DNA of 46,383 nucleotides from Chromera velia (taxonomy: Eukaryota > Sar > Chromeraceae), in contig JAHBMJ010000494.1 of assembly GCA_018398765.1 (NCBI GenBank), positions 1-46,383 of the forward strand, written 5' to 3'. Under the pieces are notes generated by a model. The model searched no databases, had not been told where the DNA came from, and worked only from the letters and a program-made list of their open reading frames with translations. Made by a program: the position numbers and the translations under genes. Below are positions 32,105-41,560 of this stretch, one piece after another (the first letter of the stretch is position 1; every line of letters starts with the position of its first letter).

Positions 32105-32109
32105 GTTGG

Positions 32110-32166
<57 letters not shown>

Positions 32167-32313
32167 GTATGTATGTGTATGTGTGTGTGTGCATGTGTGT
32201 CTGTGTGTGTGTGTGTGTGTGTATGTGTGTTTGTGTTTCTGTTTCCAGTTTGTGTTACCCTCGCAACCGCTCGCAACTTGACCCCTGCACAAAATTGTGT
32301 GTGTGTGTGTGTA

Positions 32314-32348
<35 letters not shown>

Positions 32349-32357
32349 GTGCGGCAG
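32105..32357 (+). other. Intron made largely of CT and GT microsatellites
   Basis: Starts GT (GACG/GTTGGT) and ends GCGGCAG. The interior is a (CT)n tract at 32113-32166, a (GT)n tract at 32168-32235, a short unique stretch and a second (GT)n at 32297-32350. The upstream exon ends with one base of a codon and the downstream exon supplies two, giving GAA and joining the two open frames exactly. That phase agreement supports the intron. Frames translated through the repeats are artefacts. Confidence 0.6.
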
Positions 32358-33412
32358 AATTCATCTGCATTCGCCGTTTTCGCACGACCATGTGGAGAAG
32401 TGCCTGCGTGTGTCAGGAATGCAGGCAAGGGAGGAGGTCCTCTGCGAGTGAGGCTGAGCTGAATACAGAAGAGGGGGACGAAATTCCCTCCCCCTGTGAG
32501 GAAGAGGAGGAAGCGAAAAGGAAAGAGGGGGAGGAGACAAAGAAAACCAAGATCCAGCCCCTTTGCCGTCATGAGTGCAGCTGCCCTCTCGAGCCAAACG
32601 AGGAGGGCAAGCAGTGTGGACGGAAAGTCCTGTACGAGATGAACTCTCTTTGGAGGGACAGCATCCTAATCAACATAGACATACTGATTCCGGTAGCCAA
32701 TCCGGAGCTCTCGAAGAAGCCAACTGCCCCAAAGTTCGTCTGGCCAAAGAAGAGTCTGCAGGGGCAGACTGTTGTGAAGCTGTCCCTTCAGCACAAAGAC
32801 ATGTTCTGCATATGCCACATGACGGACACAAAAGAGAGGATTATGCAGATATCGTTGTTTCAGTGCCTGCATATTCTTCGTATGACAACAGATTTGGATA
32901 TGAAAGGGACAGGAAACTACGCAGCTGCGTTGTGGCAGTTGAAAGATCTTTTTCTGCAGATTTATAAACATACGGGGGTAAAGTGGAATGAGACCCTCCA
33001 CAGGCTTGAGCATGCCTGGTATTGGCTGAGAACGAGGGGGTCTTATGGGAGGGTCTTCAATATGCAGGCTCATGAAGCCTTCAACCGGGTCATTAAGGAG
33101 GCCTTTTCATCAAAAGGCGCCTCAAGTCATGGTACGTTTGGCACAAAGGCCCCAACGGGAAAGTGGGAGGGAAGAGACCTGGACATGGGCCGTCGGCTAG
33201 TGACTGGCCATCTCTTGCAGACCCTGTCGGCTTCCAGTACCGCCGACAGAAGGACAGAGGCGCGGACCGCTTCCCGCCTTGAACTAATGCTTGCACCAGG
33301 TGAGAAGGAAGACCTCTCGTCAGAGAGTGAAGCTGATTCCGATGCCGATTTAGACATATCTGTTGAGCTTGATTTCGTTGAAGACGTTCAGGACCAAGAT
33401 GAAAACATGTAA
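32358..33412 (+). CDS. Transposase-like gene, 3' exon
   Basis: About 350 codons ending at TAA 33412. Begins with a Cys-rich segment (CVCQECRQG), a Glu/Lys-rich linker, a second Cys group (CRHECSCPL), then [20 protein letters not shown]. The most telling part is [20 protein letters not shown] followed by [20 protein letters not shown]. This His-x3-His ... Glu-Ala-x-Asn-x-Val-x-Lys pattern resembles the C-terminal region of several large eukaryotic DDE transposases with a Glu about there. The acidic tail is rich in Ser/Asp/Glu. With ~200-bp TIRs outside, a transposase role is likely, but family assignment needs a profile search. Confidence 0.5.
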
Positions 33413-33770
33413 AAAAAAATTAATAGCATATAAATTTTAAGCATTAAATTTTAAGTCATTTGAACTCTACTTTAAATTAAGTAGATTCAGGTGACGTATA
33501 TTTGCGTAGCATAGCATAGGATTGATATTAACCGTCAACTATATTTTTAACTAGAATTTATAAATCAATAAATAAAGTATACATAAAGTATATAAACTAT
33601 AATTTAAATGAAATACATTAACCGTCAACTATATTTCAAACTAGAATTTCTCAGTTTAAATTTTATACTTCGATCAAAAACAATTTAAATTATAAGTATA
33701 CTTTAAGCATAAATTAAAATTTAAAATAGAATTAAATGAACGGTTTTTTGTTTAAAATCAAACCTCAAAC
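33413..33770. other. AT-rich spacer between convergent genes
   Basis: About 75-80% A+T. Contains a direct repeat ~90 bp apart (TTAACCGTCAACTATATTT at about 33527 and 33617, each followed by CTAGAATTT). It probably holds the 3' ends of both genes of the TIR element. No AATAAA-type signal could be assigned with confidence. Confidence 0.55.
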
Positions 33771-33872
33771 CTCAATGACTCAAACATCAAAATCAAAGTA
33801 GACTTTATCCTGTCCGTCATCGGCCGAATCCTCTGCGGGCGCCGAAGGCTGAAAAGAGAGTGGCGGCCCACT

Positions 33873-34442
33873 TCAAGCCACCTGAAGGACACCTGCTCCT
33901 GCTGCAGCCACTGCTGCAGGTGCTGGTGCAGCAGCAGAAGAAGAAGAAAAGGCCACAAACGTCACCCACTCCATTGCTGCAGGGTTGTTTGGGATATCAT
34001 ACACCAGGTGAAGGGATGCCGACCCCACCCTGCTGCTGCTGAACAACATGTAAATGGAAGGACAAAGGAGCCGTCTTGCCACCCCCCCCTCCACTCCGAA
34101 CCATCGGTTAAAGACGGCATCGACCTGCAACCCGGGCAGCACACCCTGGATCGCCTTTCCCCTCAGACGGACAACGCAGGGGCGCTCCATGGCTGTCCTA
34201 AATTGGACGGCCTCCATCTTAAGGAGGCGCTCCACTGCCTTCCACCTCTTTGCATCATTTTGGGGCTGCCTTTTCTTCAGCTTTCTCTTCTTCCCCCCTC
34301 CTCCCTCCGCTCCTTCTTCCTCCAAGGTCACCTCCTCCTCGGGGTTGTAGTTCGTTGTCAGTAAGGCACGCATCCTCTCGTCCATCACGTCGAATACGGG
34401 ATCCACTCCACAAATCACCTCTGCACTCATAGAGGCGCACAT
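33873..34442 (-). CDS. Unknown protein, second gene of TIR element, 3' part
   Basis: 189 codons from ATG 34442. Acidic then strongly basic segment (GGGGKKRKLKKRQPQ, a plausible nuclear localisation signal), a globular middle (VVRLRGKAIQGVLPGLQVDA, LLCPSIYMLFSSSRVGSASL), and an Ala/Pro-rich C-terminus. No family was recognised. It is probably the downstream exon of the gene starting at 35358, since both lie on minus and are separated by a microsatellite-filled gap (34443-34722) like the plus-strand intron. The exact splice sites were not resolved. It converges with the transposase-like gene. Confidence 0.5.
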   Translation of the reverse strand: MCASMSAEVICGVDPVFDVMDERMRALLTTNYNPEEEVTLEEEGAEGGGGKKRKLKKRQPQNDAKRWKAVERLLKMEAVQFRTAMERPCVVRLRGKAIQGVLPGLQVDAVFNRWFGVEGGVARRLLCPSIYMLFSSSRVGSASLHLVYDIPNNPAAMEWVTFVAFSSSSAAAPAPAAVAAAGAGVLQVA

Positions 34443-34486
34443 ACACCATCAAGTCATTCATCCCTCCATCCATCACCAGGTAGGCA

Positions 34487-34692
34487 GGCAGGCAAACAGC
34501 CCGGCAGACAGGCAGGCAGACAAGGCAGGCAGACAAAGTAGGCAGGCAAGGTAGGCAGGCAAGGCAGACAGGCAAGGCAGGCAGGCAGGCAGGCAAGCCT
34601 GGCAAGGCAAGGCAGGCAGGCAGGCAGGCAAGGCACGCAAGGCAGGCAGGCGGGCAGCTGGGCAGAGAGGCAGGCAGGCAAGTACAGGCAGG
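34487..34692. repeat. GGCA/GGCAA microsatellite
   Basis: About 200 bp of GGCAGGCAGGCAAGGCA-type repeat. All six frames stay open, producing Cys/Leu/Pro-rich minus ORFs (34255-34722, 34454-34681, 34473-34706) that are artefacts. Probably intronic in the minus-strand gene. Confidence 0.85.
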
Positions 34693-34722
34693 CAGGTAGG
34701 GTCCACCTATCTGTTCATGCAC

Positions 34723-35358
34723 TCATGCATCCATGCACCTATTCTTCCGTTTCCCCGGTCCAAACACCCCTCCACAGTGTGACCAGCACTGCTTCATTGG
34801 GGGAGAAAGATGTATCGAATCACCTTTCGGAATGTCGTCCTGCTCGGCTGACGCATCTACTTCCCCCAGTCCCAGAACGACCCTCCCCCATACGTAGTGA
34901 AGTCTGAGGAACCCCGTCAGAATGTCCATCTGGTAAGTAGCGAGCGAGAGGACTCGGTACTTCAACGCGAAGTACTTGAGGCCGTTCGACACGCACAATC
35001 TGTAGGACAACCAATTCAATGAATCATGAAATTCATTGAATTCGTCCTTGCACAAGTCAAAAAAGGCCCAGCCCCTCGCAACCCAGTGCTCTGGGATTTC
35101 TTTTGGGGCCTCTCTGGCCCCGTACTCAGGCCTCCGCATTGTCGACAAGAGCAGAGTTTCGAACAAAATAGAGAAAGAGTTGGTCATTTTCGATTGGAGC
35201 GAGTCAAACAATTTAAGGACTCCGTCTTTCTTCTCTTTTGGGGGGGCCGACTTTCCTTCCAACGCTAAAATTAGGGCCGTGATGGGTCCCTCATCCAGAA
35301 ATATGCTTGTGCACTGCCTCACTGCTGCGATGGCTGCCTCCACACTTTCAGCAGCCAT
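34723..35358 (-). CDS. Unknown protein, second gene of TIR element, 5' part
   Basis: 211 codons from ATG 35358 (MAAESVEAAIAAVRQCTSIF). An upstream in-frame TTG at 35400 lies at the edge of the terminal repeat and was not used. The protein looks globular and helical: GPITALILALEG, LLLSTMRRPEYGAREAPKEI, a Trp/Phe-rich core (HWVARGWAFFDLCKDEFNEF) and YVWGRVVLGLGEVDAS. The C-terminus has Cys/His residues (QCWSHCGGVF). No family was recognised. The gene starts 44 bp inside the right terminal repeat, mirroring the plus gene at the left, so the repeats may act as paired promoters. Confidence 0.55.
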   Translation of the reverse strand: MAAESVEAAIAAVRQCTSIFLDEGPITALILALEGKSAPPKEKKDGVLKLFDSLQSKMTNSFSILFETLLLSTMRRPEYGAREAPKEIPEHWVARGWAFFDLCKDEFNEFHDSLNWLSYRLCVSNGLKYFALKYRVLSLATYQMDILTGFLRLHYVWGRVVLGLGEVDASAEQDDIPKGDSIHLSPPMKQCWSHCGGVFGPGKRKNRCMDA

Positions 35359-35401
35359 GGAGACGGAAGGGAGCGGACACGAACTTTTTTTAAAAAACAA
35401 A

Positions 35402-35600
35402 CTGGCAAACAGGAAACTGCTGGTGCACTAGCTATAGTTAAAATCTGGAGATTCTGTTCCATAGAATTGATGGGAGTGGGATAGGTAAGAAATCCCCCAA
35501 CTTTCAGCTCTGGAGGCCACTTGGTTGGTTCAGTCGAGTTTTCGGCGGCGAAGCGCTGCTTTGGGGGGGCAAAAAAGAACCCGGCGGGTCCCGGCATGCG
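35402..35600 (-). repeat. Right terminal inverted repeat of 5.1-kb element
   Basis: Inverted copy of 30471-30679. It ends CCGGCATGCG at 35600 after GGGGGGGCAAAAAAGAACCC and the GGCGGCGAAGCGCTGC hairpin. Differences from the left copy are mostly substitutions (for example GTGGCC for GTAGCC), so the element is not very recent. Confidence 0.85.
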
Positions 35601-35647
35601 AAAAAGTCCGATCCTAGAGGCACCCTGGCGTCTGCTAGTGCCAGGTT

Positions 35648-36076
35648 TCATGCCTCGAGATCGAGGGTTGAAGAGACAGAGATGGAAGGCCCCTCCAACA
35701 CCACATCGTTTCCCCCTTCGGTCTTCATATGCACTTGACGGACGTAAGCCTTCATGGGGGGGCTCCCGTCTGCAAGCCCTCTGCCGGAAGAGAACAATAA
35801 GGTGAGGAATTTCCGCGCGGAAAGTCTATACAGGTGGCGGTAGACAACCGCCTGCTCTCTCCGGATATTGATAGTTTTAGCCGACAGGTTCAGAGTTCTT
35901 CTCCCCCCCTCGACGGCCACATGGCGCTCGTCGGTCTCTTTCCTAAGAAACCTTAGCTCCCTCAGAAAACCCGCCCTGTTCCCAAACTTCCGCCGCAGCA
36001 TTCTGACCGTCAGCCTGTCGAAAACAGCAAGCTTGCGCTGCGATCCACTGAGAAGATGAAAAGCGTCTCGGCTCAT
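35648..36076 (-). CDS. Hypothetical basic protein
   Basis: 142 codons from ATG 36076, just outside the right end of the 5.1-kb element. Very basic N-terminal two thirds (LTVRMLRRKFGNRAGFLREL, RHLYRLSARKFL) and a less charged end (MKTEGGNDVVLEGPSISVSS). No family was recognised. It could be a host exon, or the displaced upstream part of the retrotransposon whose gag ends at 30470 on the other side of the TIR element, since both read on minus. Coding status is moderately likely because of length and composition. Confidence 0.35.
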   Translation of the reverse strand: MSRDAFHLLSGSQRKLAVFDRLTVRMLRRKFGNRAGFLRELRFLRKETDERHVAVEGGRRTLNLSAKTINIRREQAVVYRHLYRLSARKFLTLLFSSGRGLADGSPPMKAYVRQVHMKTEGGNDVVLEGPSISVSSTLDLEA

Positions 36077-36279
36077 TTCTCTCAAATAAAAGTTCTACAA
36101 AGCCTACAGAGGGACAAAATCGAAACAGAAAGCAACTTATAGAGCAATTTAGTATGCAGCAACTTTCTGTACCTTCAAGTACTGTGGCTGTTGTCACATC
36201 TGGCAGCCCGCCTCTTCTGGAGCTCGCAGTCTGGACACCTACAGAAATAGCCCGTAGACATTCGCGTGGATATTTAAAT

Positions 36280-36402
36280 TTAGTGGGTCGCGGGCCCGTC
36301 AGGCTGAATTTCGTGCACCAGATTGGCGCCGGGCGGGCCCGACCCTTTGGCCACGTTATGGCATGCAGCGCTAGAGGCGCTGCACGGGCGCCGTGCCAGT
36401 GA
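36280..36402. repeat. GC-rich palindrome cluster
   Basis: GCATGCAGCGC-TAGAG-GCGCTGC and GGCGCCGGGCGGGCCC paired with GGGCCCCGGCG give nested stems. It resembles in style the GC palindromes at 4908-5012 and 45003-45045. Function unknown. Confidence 0.5.
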
Positions 36403-36859
36403 AGGGCCCCGGCGTCAGCTACTGCATCTTCACCTACACATTCGACTCTTAAAACAATCTTTTTACTCTATAAAATGCACCTATCAGATGCATCCAGCCT
36501 GATCGAGGTGCATAGGTGTAAATCAGGTGTATCAGGTGCATTTTTTCAGAATGTACCTTTTTTGGAATGCATCTTTTCCCGTCTTAGCAACTATGCACTG
36601 ACTGGAAGGAAAATGACTAAAAAGATTGTCGGCGTATCTGTATGTACTGGATTCTGCGATCGTATGTGCATGAATCTCTTTTTCTTTCTTACCAAGTACC
36701 AACGCTTGCAAATTGCAATAAAACCGCTACGGATTGGGCATACTTGTAAGCGAGCGATACAAGTACAAAAAAATGTATAACGATGTACCTCACAGTCTTT
36801 GTCCGATAAATATAGCATTATTAAAAGTAATAGAGCTCTAAATAGAGCTCTTTATGAAG

Positions 36860-37027
36860 ATGACTCGGGACCGAGCCACTCAAGCGCCGCCAGACGGAGC
36901 CTTTCTATCGGATTTGGGACCGCTGCCGCAAGTTGAACGGATTTCAGGTCTTTTCAAGGGCTACGGCAAGCGTTTTCACAAAAAAAGCGGTGGCCACAGC
37001 AACGATGAGATGCGGAGCGCCGCATAA
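36860..37027 (+). CDS. Small open frame, 55 aa, unknown
   Basis: ATG 36860 to TAA 37027 encodes MTRDRATQAPPDGAFLSDLG followed by PLPQVERISGLFKGYGKRFH and a Lys/His-rich end. Composition and codon pattern look protein-like, but there is no homology I recognise. An overlapping frame (36933-37136) is also open. It could be a first exon. Confidence 0.25.
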   Translation: MTRDRATQAPPDGAFLSDLGPLPQVERISGLFKGYGKRFHKKSGGHSNDEMRSAA

Positions 37028-37560
37028 TTTCATGTGCGTCTCTTTAGAAACGACTTTTGAAATGGCTGAATATTCAATTCCCTTTCCAGATTTGAGACGT
37101 TTCAAGGACTTCCTAGCCGACACTTCTTCTTCATAGGTACATCGATAGACTTGATAAACTGACTAATTAACTGATAGACTGACTACTGACTGATAGGACC
37201 CCGGGATTTATTCTGGTAAGCTCCGAAGTAGCTTAGAGGGAGCTCGTCTCCCGTCCATATAAACTTCAATAGTGACTCCATCGTTCGTACTTACAACCTT
37301 CTTTCTTTTTCTAGTTCTTTGCTAGCCCTGCATCAGCCCTAAGGTATTGAATTTTTATGACAGCTTAGAGTCACTGTTCCGTCGTTTCTTTTTGAAGATG
37401 AGTAAGAAAGCCAGTTCAGCTTCCGTCTCCAGTGATAAAATTTTTTAAGAAGTCCTGAATCGGCGTTTTCCCTCTTCTTCTCGTCTAGCTTTTCGTGCAC
37501 GAGCCCTTGATGATACATGCATAATGTATGATCATATATGATCGCCCTGCGTCGGCGCTG

Positions 37561-38035
37561 CATGATCGCATGCCGGGGGCGAGGGGGGTGTTTTTTGTCC
37601 CCCTAAAGCGGCGTATTTCCGCAACAAACTCGTTTTCATAATTGGTAAGGAGTTAGAAGCTGAAACTTTGTGTAAGAAGACGTTGTGACGATAGAAAAAG
37701 AACTATGGAACAGATTTTTTATATCATTTCTAGAAACATAGGCTGTCATACAAATTTTTTGATTTTGAGGCCATTTTTTAACGGTTTTGAATAGTAAGAA
37801 AAACGGTATGAAACTTACAAAATTTGTATGGCAGCCTATATGTTTCTAGAAATGATATAAAAAATCTGTTTCATAGTTCTTTTTCTATTGTTACAACGTC
37901 TTCTTACATAAAGTTTCAGCTTTTAACTCCTTACAAATTATGAGAACGAGTTTTTTGCAGAAAAACGCCGGTCTCCTATGCAGAGAGGGGGACAAAAGGG
38001 ACTCCACTCCCGGGCTTTCCGGCATACGATCATAC
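37561..38035. mobile_element. Fold-back MITE related to the 5.1-kb element
   Basis: Two arms of ~230 bp form a near-perfect inverted repeat around a ~40-bp centre at 37770-37805. For example, AAGAAGACGTTGTGACGATAG near 37675 mirrors the sequence near 37890. Ends are ATGATCGCATGCCGGGGGC (left) and, inverted, ATGATCGTATGCCGGAAAGC. The sequence from GCATGCCGGGG through TTTTTTGTCCCCC resembles the outer ~40 bp of the 30471-35600 terminal repeats. No coding capacity and no clear target duplication. Confidence 0.8.
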
Positions 38036-38057
38036 ATCATCTCTTCCTCCATATAGA

Positions 38058-38423
38058 ATGCCTGAGACTGCTGCTGCTACTGCTGATGCTGCTGTGGTAA
38101 GTACAAATGACCTGTACGTTTCCTTTCCTGGCCCTGCGTCGGCCCATAAGGACTCGTCTCTTTCTGCATCCCAGCATCAAAAGGAAGACAAACATGAATT
38201 ACCTTCTATACAAGAAAAAGAACTTGATCGTTCCTCGCCAGATATTCCTCTTTTTCAATTTGATAGAGATGAAGAAAGGAATGGCGGTTTCGAAAAGGAA
38301 GCAGATCGCGCCCTACAGGAAAAGGAAAGAGAGATTCTTGCTCTTCGAGCAAAGTGTATCCAACTGACTAAGCCGAATATGAGAACGAATGCCTCTCTTA
38401 CGGCAATGCATAAAGACAGAAAA
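38058..38423 (+). CDS. Candidate first exon, unknown gene
   Basis: ATG 38058 opens 122 codons that end at the donor GTGAGT (38424-38429). Ala-rich start, then VSFPGPASAHKDSS, and a charged segment likely to be helical (KEADRALQEKEREILALRAK). The open frame runs on to 38471 but the donor is a strong consensus. The GPASA motif recurs as APASGQ and SPASGPG in the decayed frames at 39848-41400, so this may be the 5' exon of that gene. Function unknown. Confidence 0.4.
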
Positions 38424-39847
38424 GTGAGTCCGGCTTCCACACTGCCTCATTCGGTGCTCCTTTATCCATGAGTGTGCACGCGGTGCCGTTTCCCACTAAA
38501 TACCTGTCTGGTGACAGAATCTTTGCCCTGCGTCGGCACATCAGTAAGACATAGAGAGGAACAGAGAGACAACAGACAGGGTAGCTAGGGATGGTAGATA
38601 GAGTGGAAGTGGGGAAGAAAGAGAGAGAGAGTCAGTGGAAAGACGGCCCTTCACGCAGAGAGAGACTGCATGTGAGACGCTGTCTGGCTCTTCCTCACAG
38701 CCTCACTTCATCCATCTATTTTTTTCTTCCATTCCCATCACTCAGTCACTGCAGAGAAAAGAAATGCAGCAAACAGATATGAAAGGAGAAGTTAGTAAGG
38801 GAGAGAAAAGAGGAGACGGCAGAGATCTACAGACAGACCACCGAAAGAAAACGATGAACAAAAATGTTATACATATGCTTCGACACTTGCCGTCTCACCA
38901 GCTTCATCACATCTATCCCACCCTTCTATCCATCCCTTTCACTCAAACACAGCAACGAGAGGAGATTCAGAGAGTGGAAGGAAATAGAGATGTGAGTGAG
39001 AGAGACAGAAGGAGCAAGAAACAGTTTGTGAACTGAGAGAGGCAGATAGATGGGCAGGCAGTGCGCTTGCCGTCTTCACCAATCCATGGCACCTCGCCGT
39101 CTCCTTTCATTCCAGCTTTGTCTTCTCATGCCTTTGTCCCACAGTTTGCCTCACCACACAACCAAGACAGAGATGACAGAGAAGAAACTGAGAAAGGAAG
39201 ACGGGAGAGATGAATGAGCAGTGAAGGAATACAACAGGGAGACGTAGTACAGTCAGCTCGACTGAGTGCATATCAGACTGCGAGTCAGCATGCAAATAAT
39301 CAGGTTGAAGGAATCGCTCCAAGTGAAAGAGTACGACAGATTTAGGCTACCCGTGTTCTGCCTGCACCCGTCATCTCTTCTTCTTTTTTTGAGCTTTCCA
39401 GATAGAGATAGACATAGAAAGAGAGGTTTCTTCACAATGAAATGGAAGGAGCCAGTCAAGCAGCGGCCGTGAAAAGAGTTGACCACCCTCACTTCCTATT
39501 CACTCATACCCAGCCTCCTATTGTCACTTTCCTTTGATACCCAGTCATACCGATCACACACAGTCAACCTGGAAGCCTAGCTGGAAGCTCTCTCATGCAT
39601 CACAGGCAGACAGAAGGAAATTCTCTTTTTTTTTTCTCTTCCATACGTGCAGGGGGAGATGGTTTGGGGGTGGCGACTGCCCCTGCGACGGGCCAGGCGG
39701 GGGGAGGAGAGAAGGACAAGGAGAGAGGGAGAGAGATGGAGAGAGAGACAGACAGATCAACAAACAAACAACAGCAGTATCATCATATGATAACATACAT
39801 AATTATAAATCCTCTGCACATGTCTATATGATCATATCGGTATTGAA
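38424..39847. other. Low-complexity stretch, no supported gene
   Basis: GAGAGA- and CAGACAG-rich sequence with open frames on both strands (38635-39036 plus, 39253-39492 minus, 39534-39851 plus), none convincing. It may be an intron between 38423 and the decayed gene starting at 39848. A 14-base CTGCGTCGG-type motif occurs at 38525 and, changed, at 39680. Confidence 0.45.
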
Positions 39848-40660
39848 ATGAATTTTAATGGAAACGAGCACTCCCGTCTTCCCTTTGTGAAAACTAGGGC
39901 ACGAGAGGGTAGTTTTGCTCAGGATGCTGCTAGTGCTCCTCAAAATGTGGATTTCTATGGCCCTACGTTGGCCCCTACTGGAATTATAGGGAGCAAATCT
40001 GAATATGAATTGAAGACATGGTTACACGGAAAGACTGAGGCCTATCGCGAGCATGTTCAACAAATGGGTGGAGATCATTCTCAGAGTGGCTCGCAGAGAG
40101 GTGGGGAGAGACAATCAAAGGGAAGGAACAAGAGAGGAGGACATTGTCAAGGAAGAGGAAATTCTGCCCCTGCGTCGGGCCAACAGAGTTCTGCCCTCTC
40201 TCACCCCCAAGCCAGCTCTGCCGGCAGACCCGTGGTGCCTTTGGGGCTTCCACAGTTTAGCAACCCTGCAGTAGCTCCCTAGTCTCCCCCAGGTTTACCC
40301 CCTCAAGCACCGAGACCTCTTGGTGAGCAGCATAAAGGACAGCTTGGACAGGTCCCTCGTAGACCTCCACCGCTGTTTCAACATATGCTCGAGCACGGTG
40401 CCCCTCCTCCATCGTCTGTCCTGTCTGATATAGACAAGGATTTTGCAGAGAAGAATGAAGAGACTACGGTATCTCTCTTTGAGTCGAATGAAGACATCTA
40501 CGAAGTGACCAGTGAAAAATCTCCACACCAGCAGATGGTAGTTGATTTGAACCCTTGGTATACACAGTCTCTTCCAGCACCCAGTGTTACATCCTCCTGC
40601 CCCCCCCCACCTCCTTCTAAGTCTTGGGGTGGGTTTTTCTGGGAACTTTTCCCCTGACAG
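39848..40660 (+). pseudogene. Decayed gene segment 1: Pro/Gln-rich region
   Basis: ATG 39848 begins a frame with KSEYELKTWLHGKTEAYREH, an Arg/Gly/Gln-rich basic stretch (RQSKGRNKRGGHCQGRG) and APASGQQSS. TAG 40280-40282 interrupts it, but the same frame continues with SPPGLPPQAPRPLGEQHKG and runs to 40657 through a Pro-rich segment and VVDLNPWYTQSLPAPSV. After a C9 homopolymer near 40605 coding sense moves to another frame. No domain was recognised; the basic Gly/Arg part could bind nucleic acid. Probably the N-terminal third of a large protein. Confidence 0.5.
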
Positions 40661-41410
40661 GTCGTCGGATTTGGATGCCTCCTCACAGGTAGGAGAGAGC
40701 GAAATGGGTGATTTGGGGCTTCCGGGACCGACTGACTCAGCACTTGAAGCAAGTCTGCAGGTTTCAGAGCCTGGCTCAGCAGATTCATCAGATACGGGAG
40801 AAAATGGAACAGATATTTCAAATGCTATTCAGCAGTCCGAGGAGGCGTCAGTCTTCTCATGGACAGCAGGTGTTAATTTTGGAAACACTCCCCCCCGGAC
40901 TGTCCAGCCTGCTGCAATCACCTTCGTCCATGCCCCTCTTCCTCCCCCTCCAGCGCACCAGTACGGTGTCAGCATTGCCCCTCCCCCTCCCCATCTGGCA
41001 CATCAGTACGGTGTCGGTATTCTTCTGACAGCCCTTGCAGAAGACAGTGAGCCGGAGAATGCACGAACGAGTCTTCGTCTGATTCAGACTCCAGGATGTC
41101 TACTGGCAACATGCCGAGTTTGAGGCAGTCCGTCCATTCTCCGCCTTTTGAGGCAGCTTCTTCAAGCAATCCCAGTGTTGCTTCCAGAAGTGGGTGGAAT
41201 CTATCAGACGATGACTCCCAATTTTCCTAACCGCTCGTCCTCCCTTTCCATCTAGCTTAACTCCTCATTCCCACCGTACCGACAGCTCTTCCACTGACCC
41301 CTAGTCAGGCATCCCCACCCTCTGAACTCTGCGGTTTTGTAGTGAGTCCTGCGTCAGGCCCAGGACAACTGCATGACGACCCTACACTGAGAGCACACAG
41401 TAAAGAACCG
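40640..41410 (+). pseudogene. Decayed gene segment 2: acidic, Ser/Pro-rich
   Basis: The frame used after 40605 encodes an acidic Ser-rich segment (SEPGSADSSDTGENGTDISN) and Pro-rich repeats with HAPLPPPPAHQYG and IAPPPPHLAHQYG. Coding sense then passes to a neighbouring frame (SRMSTGNMPSLRQSVHSPPF, SGWNLSDDDSQFS). That frame continues through TAA 41228-41230 and TAA 41258-41260 to SPPSELCGFVVSPASGPGQ. Composition is that of an intrinsically disordered region. There are two frame changes and two in-frame stops. Confidence 0.4.
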
Positions 41411-41560
41411 GGGGGGGGGGATCATATCGCATACTCTGGTGTGCTCTCTTTCATGTGGGCAAAAGCTCACATGTGACAAGAGTTCCTGAATGGTTGCTTC
41501 GCAACCACCATCGCACCAGAAGTAGTACCCGAAGCGCGGGGGAGGGCTGGGGTTGGCACA

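Larger units (their letters stand above)
30471..35600. mobile_element. 5.1-kb two-gene TIR element
   Basis: Bounded by ~200-bp inverted repeats (30471-30679 and 35402-35600) that agree over long stretches, including CCAGAGCTGAAAGTTGGGGG and CACCAGCAGTTTCCTGTTTG. Inside are two convergent genes: plus, 30746-33412, transposase-like; minus, 33873-35358, unknown. A 350-bp AT-rich stretch separates them. The outermost bases read CGCATGCCGG inward from both ends. No target duplication is visible (left flank GGGTTGG, right flank AAAAAGT). The terminal motif is shared with the fold-back MITE at 37561-38035. A new or little-known DNA transposon family is the best reading. Confidence 0.7.

Noticed and set aside
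31968-32391. Thr/His- and Arg/Glu-rich ORFs through CT/GT tracts
   Set aside because: Microsatellite translation; the sequence is better explained as an intron.
34255-34722. Cys/Leu/Pro-rich minus ORFs
   Set aside because: They translate the GGCA microsatellite; every frame is open there.
30260-36300. AATTTAGTG-plus-GC-rich stretches at 30298 and 36278 as outer ends of a larger element
   Set aside because: They are in the same orientation, poorly matched, and the left one lies inside the 1283-bp element.
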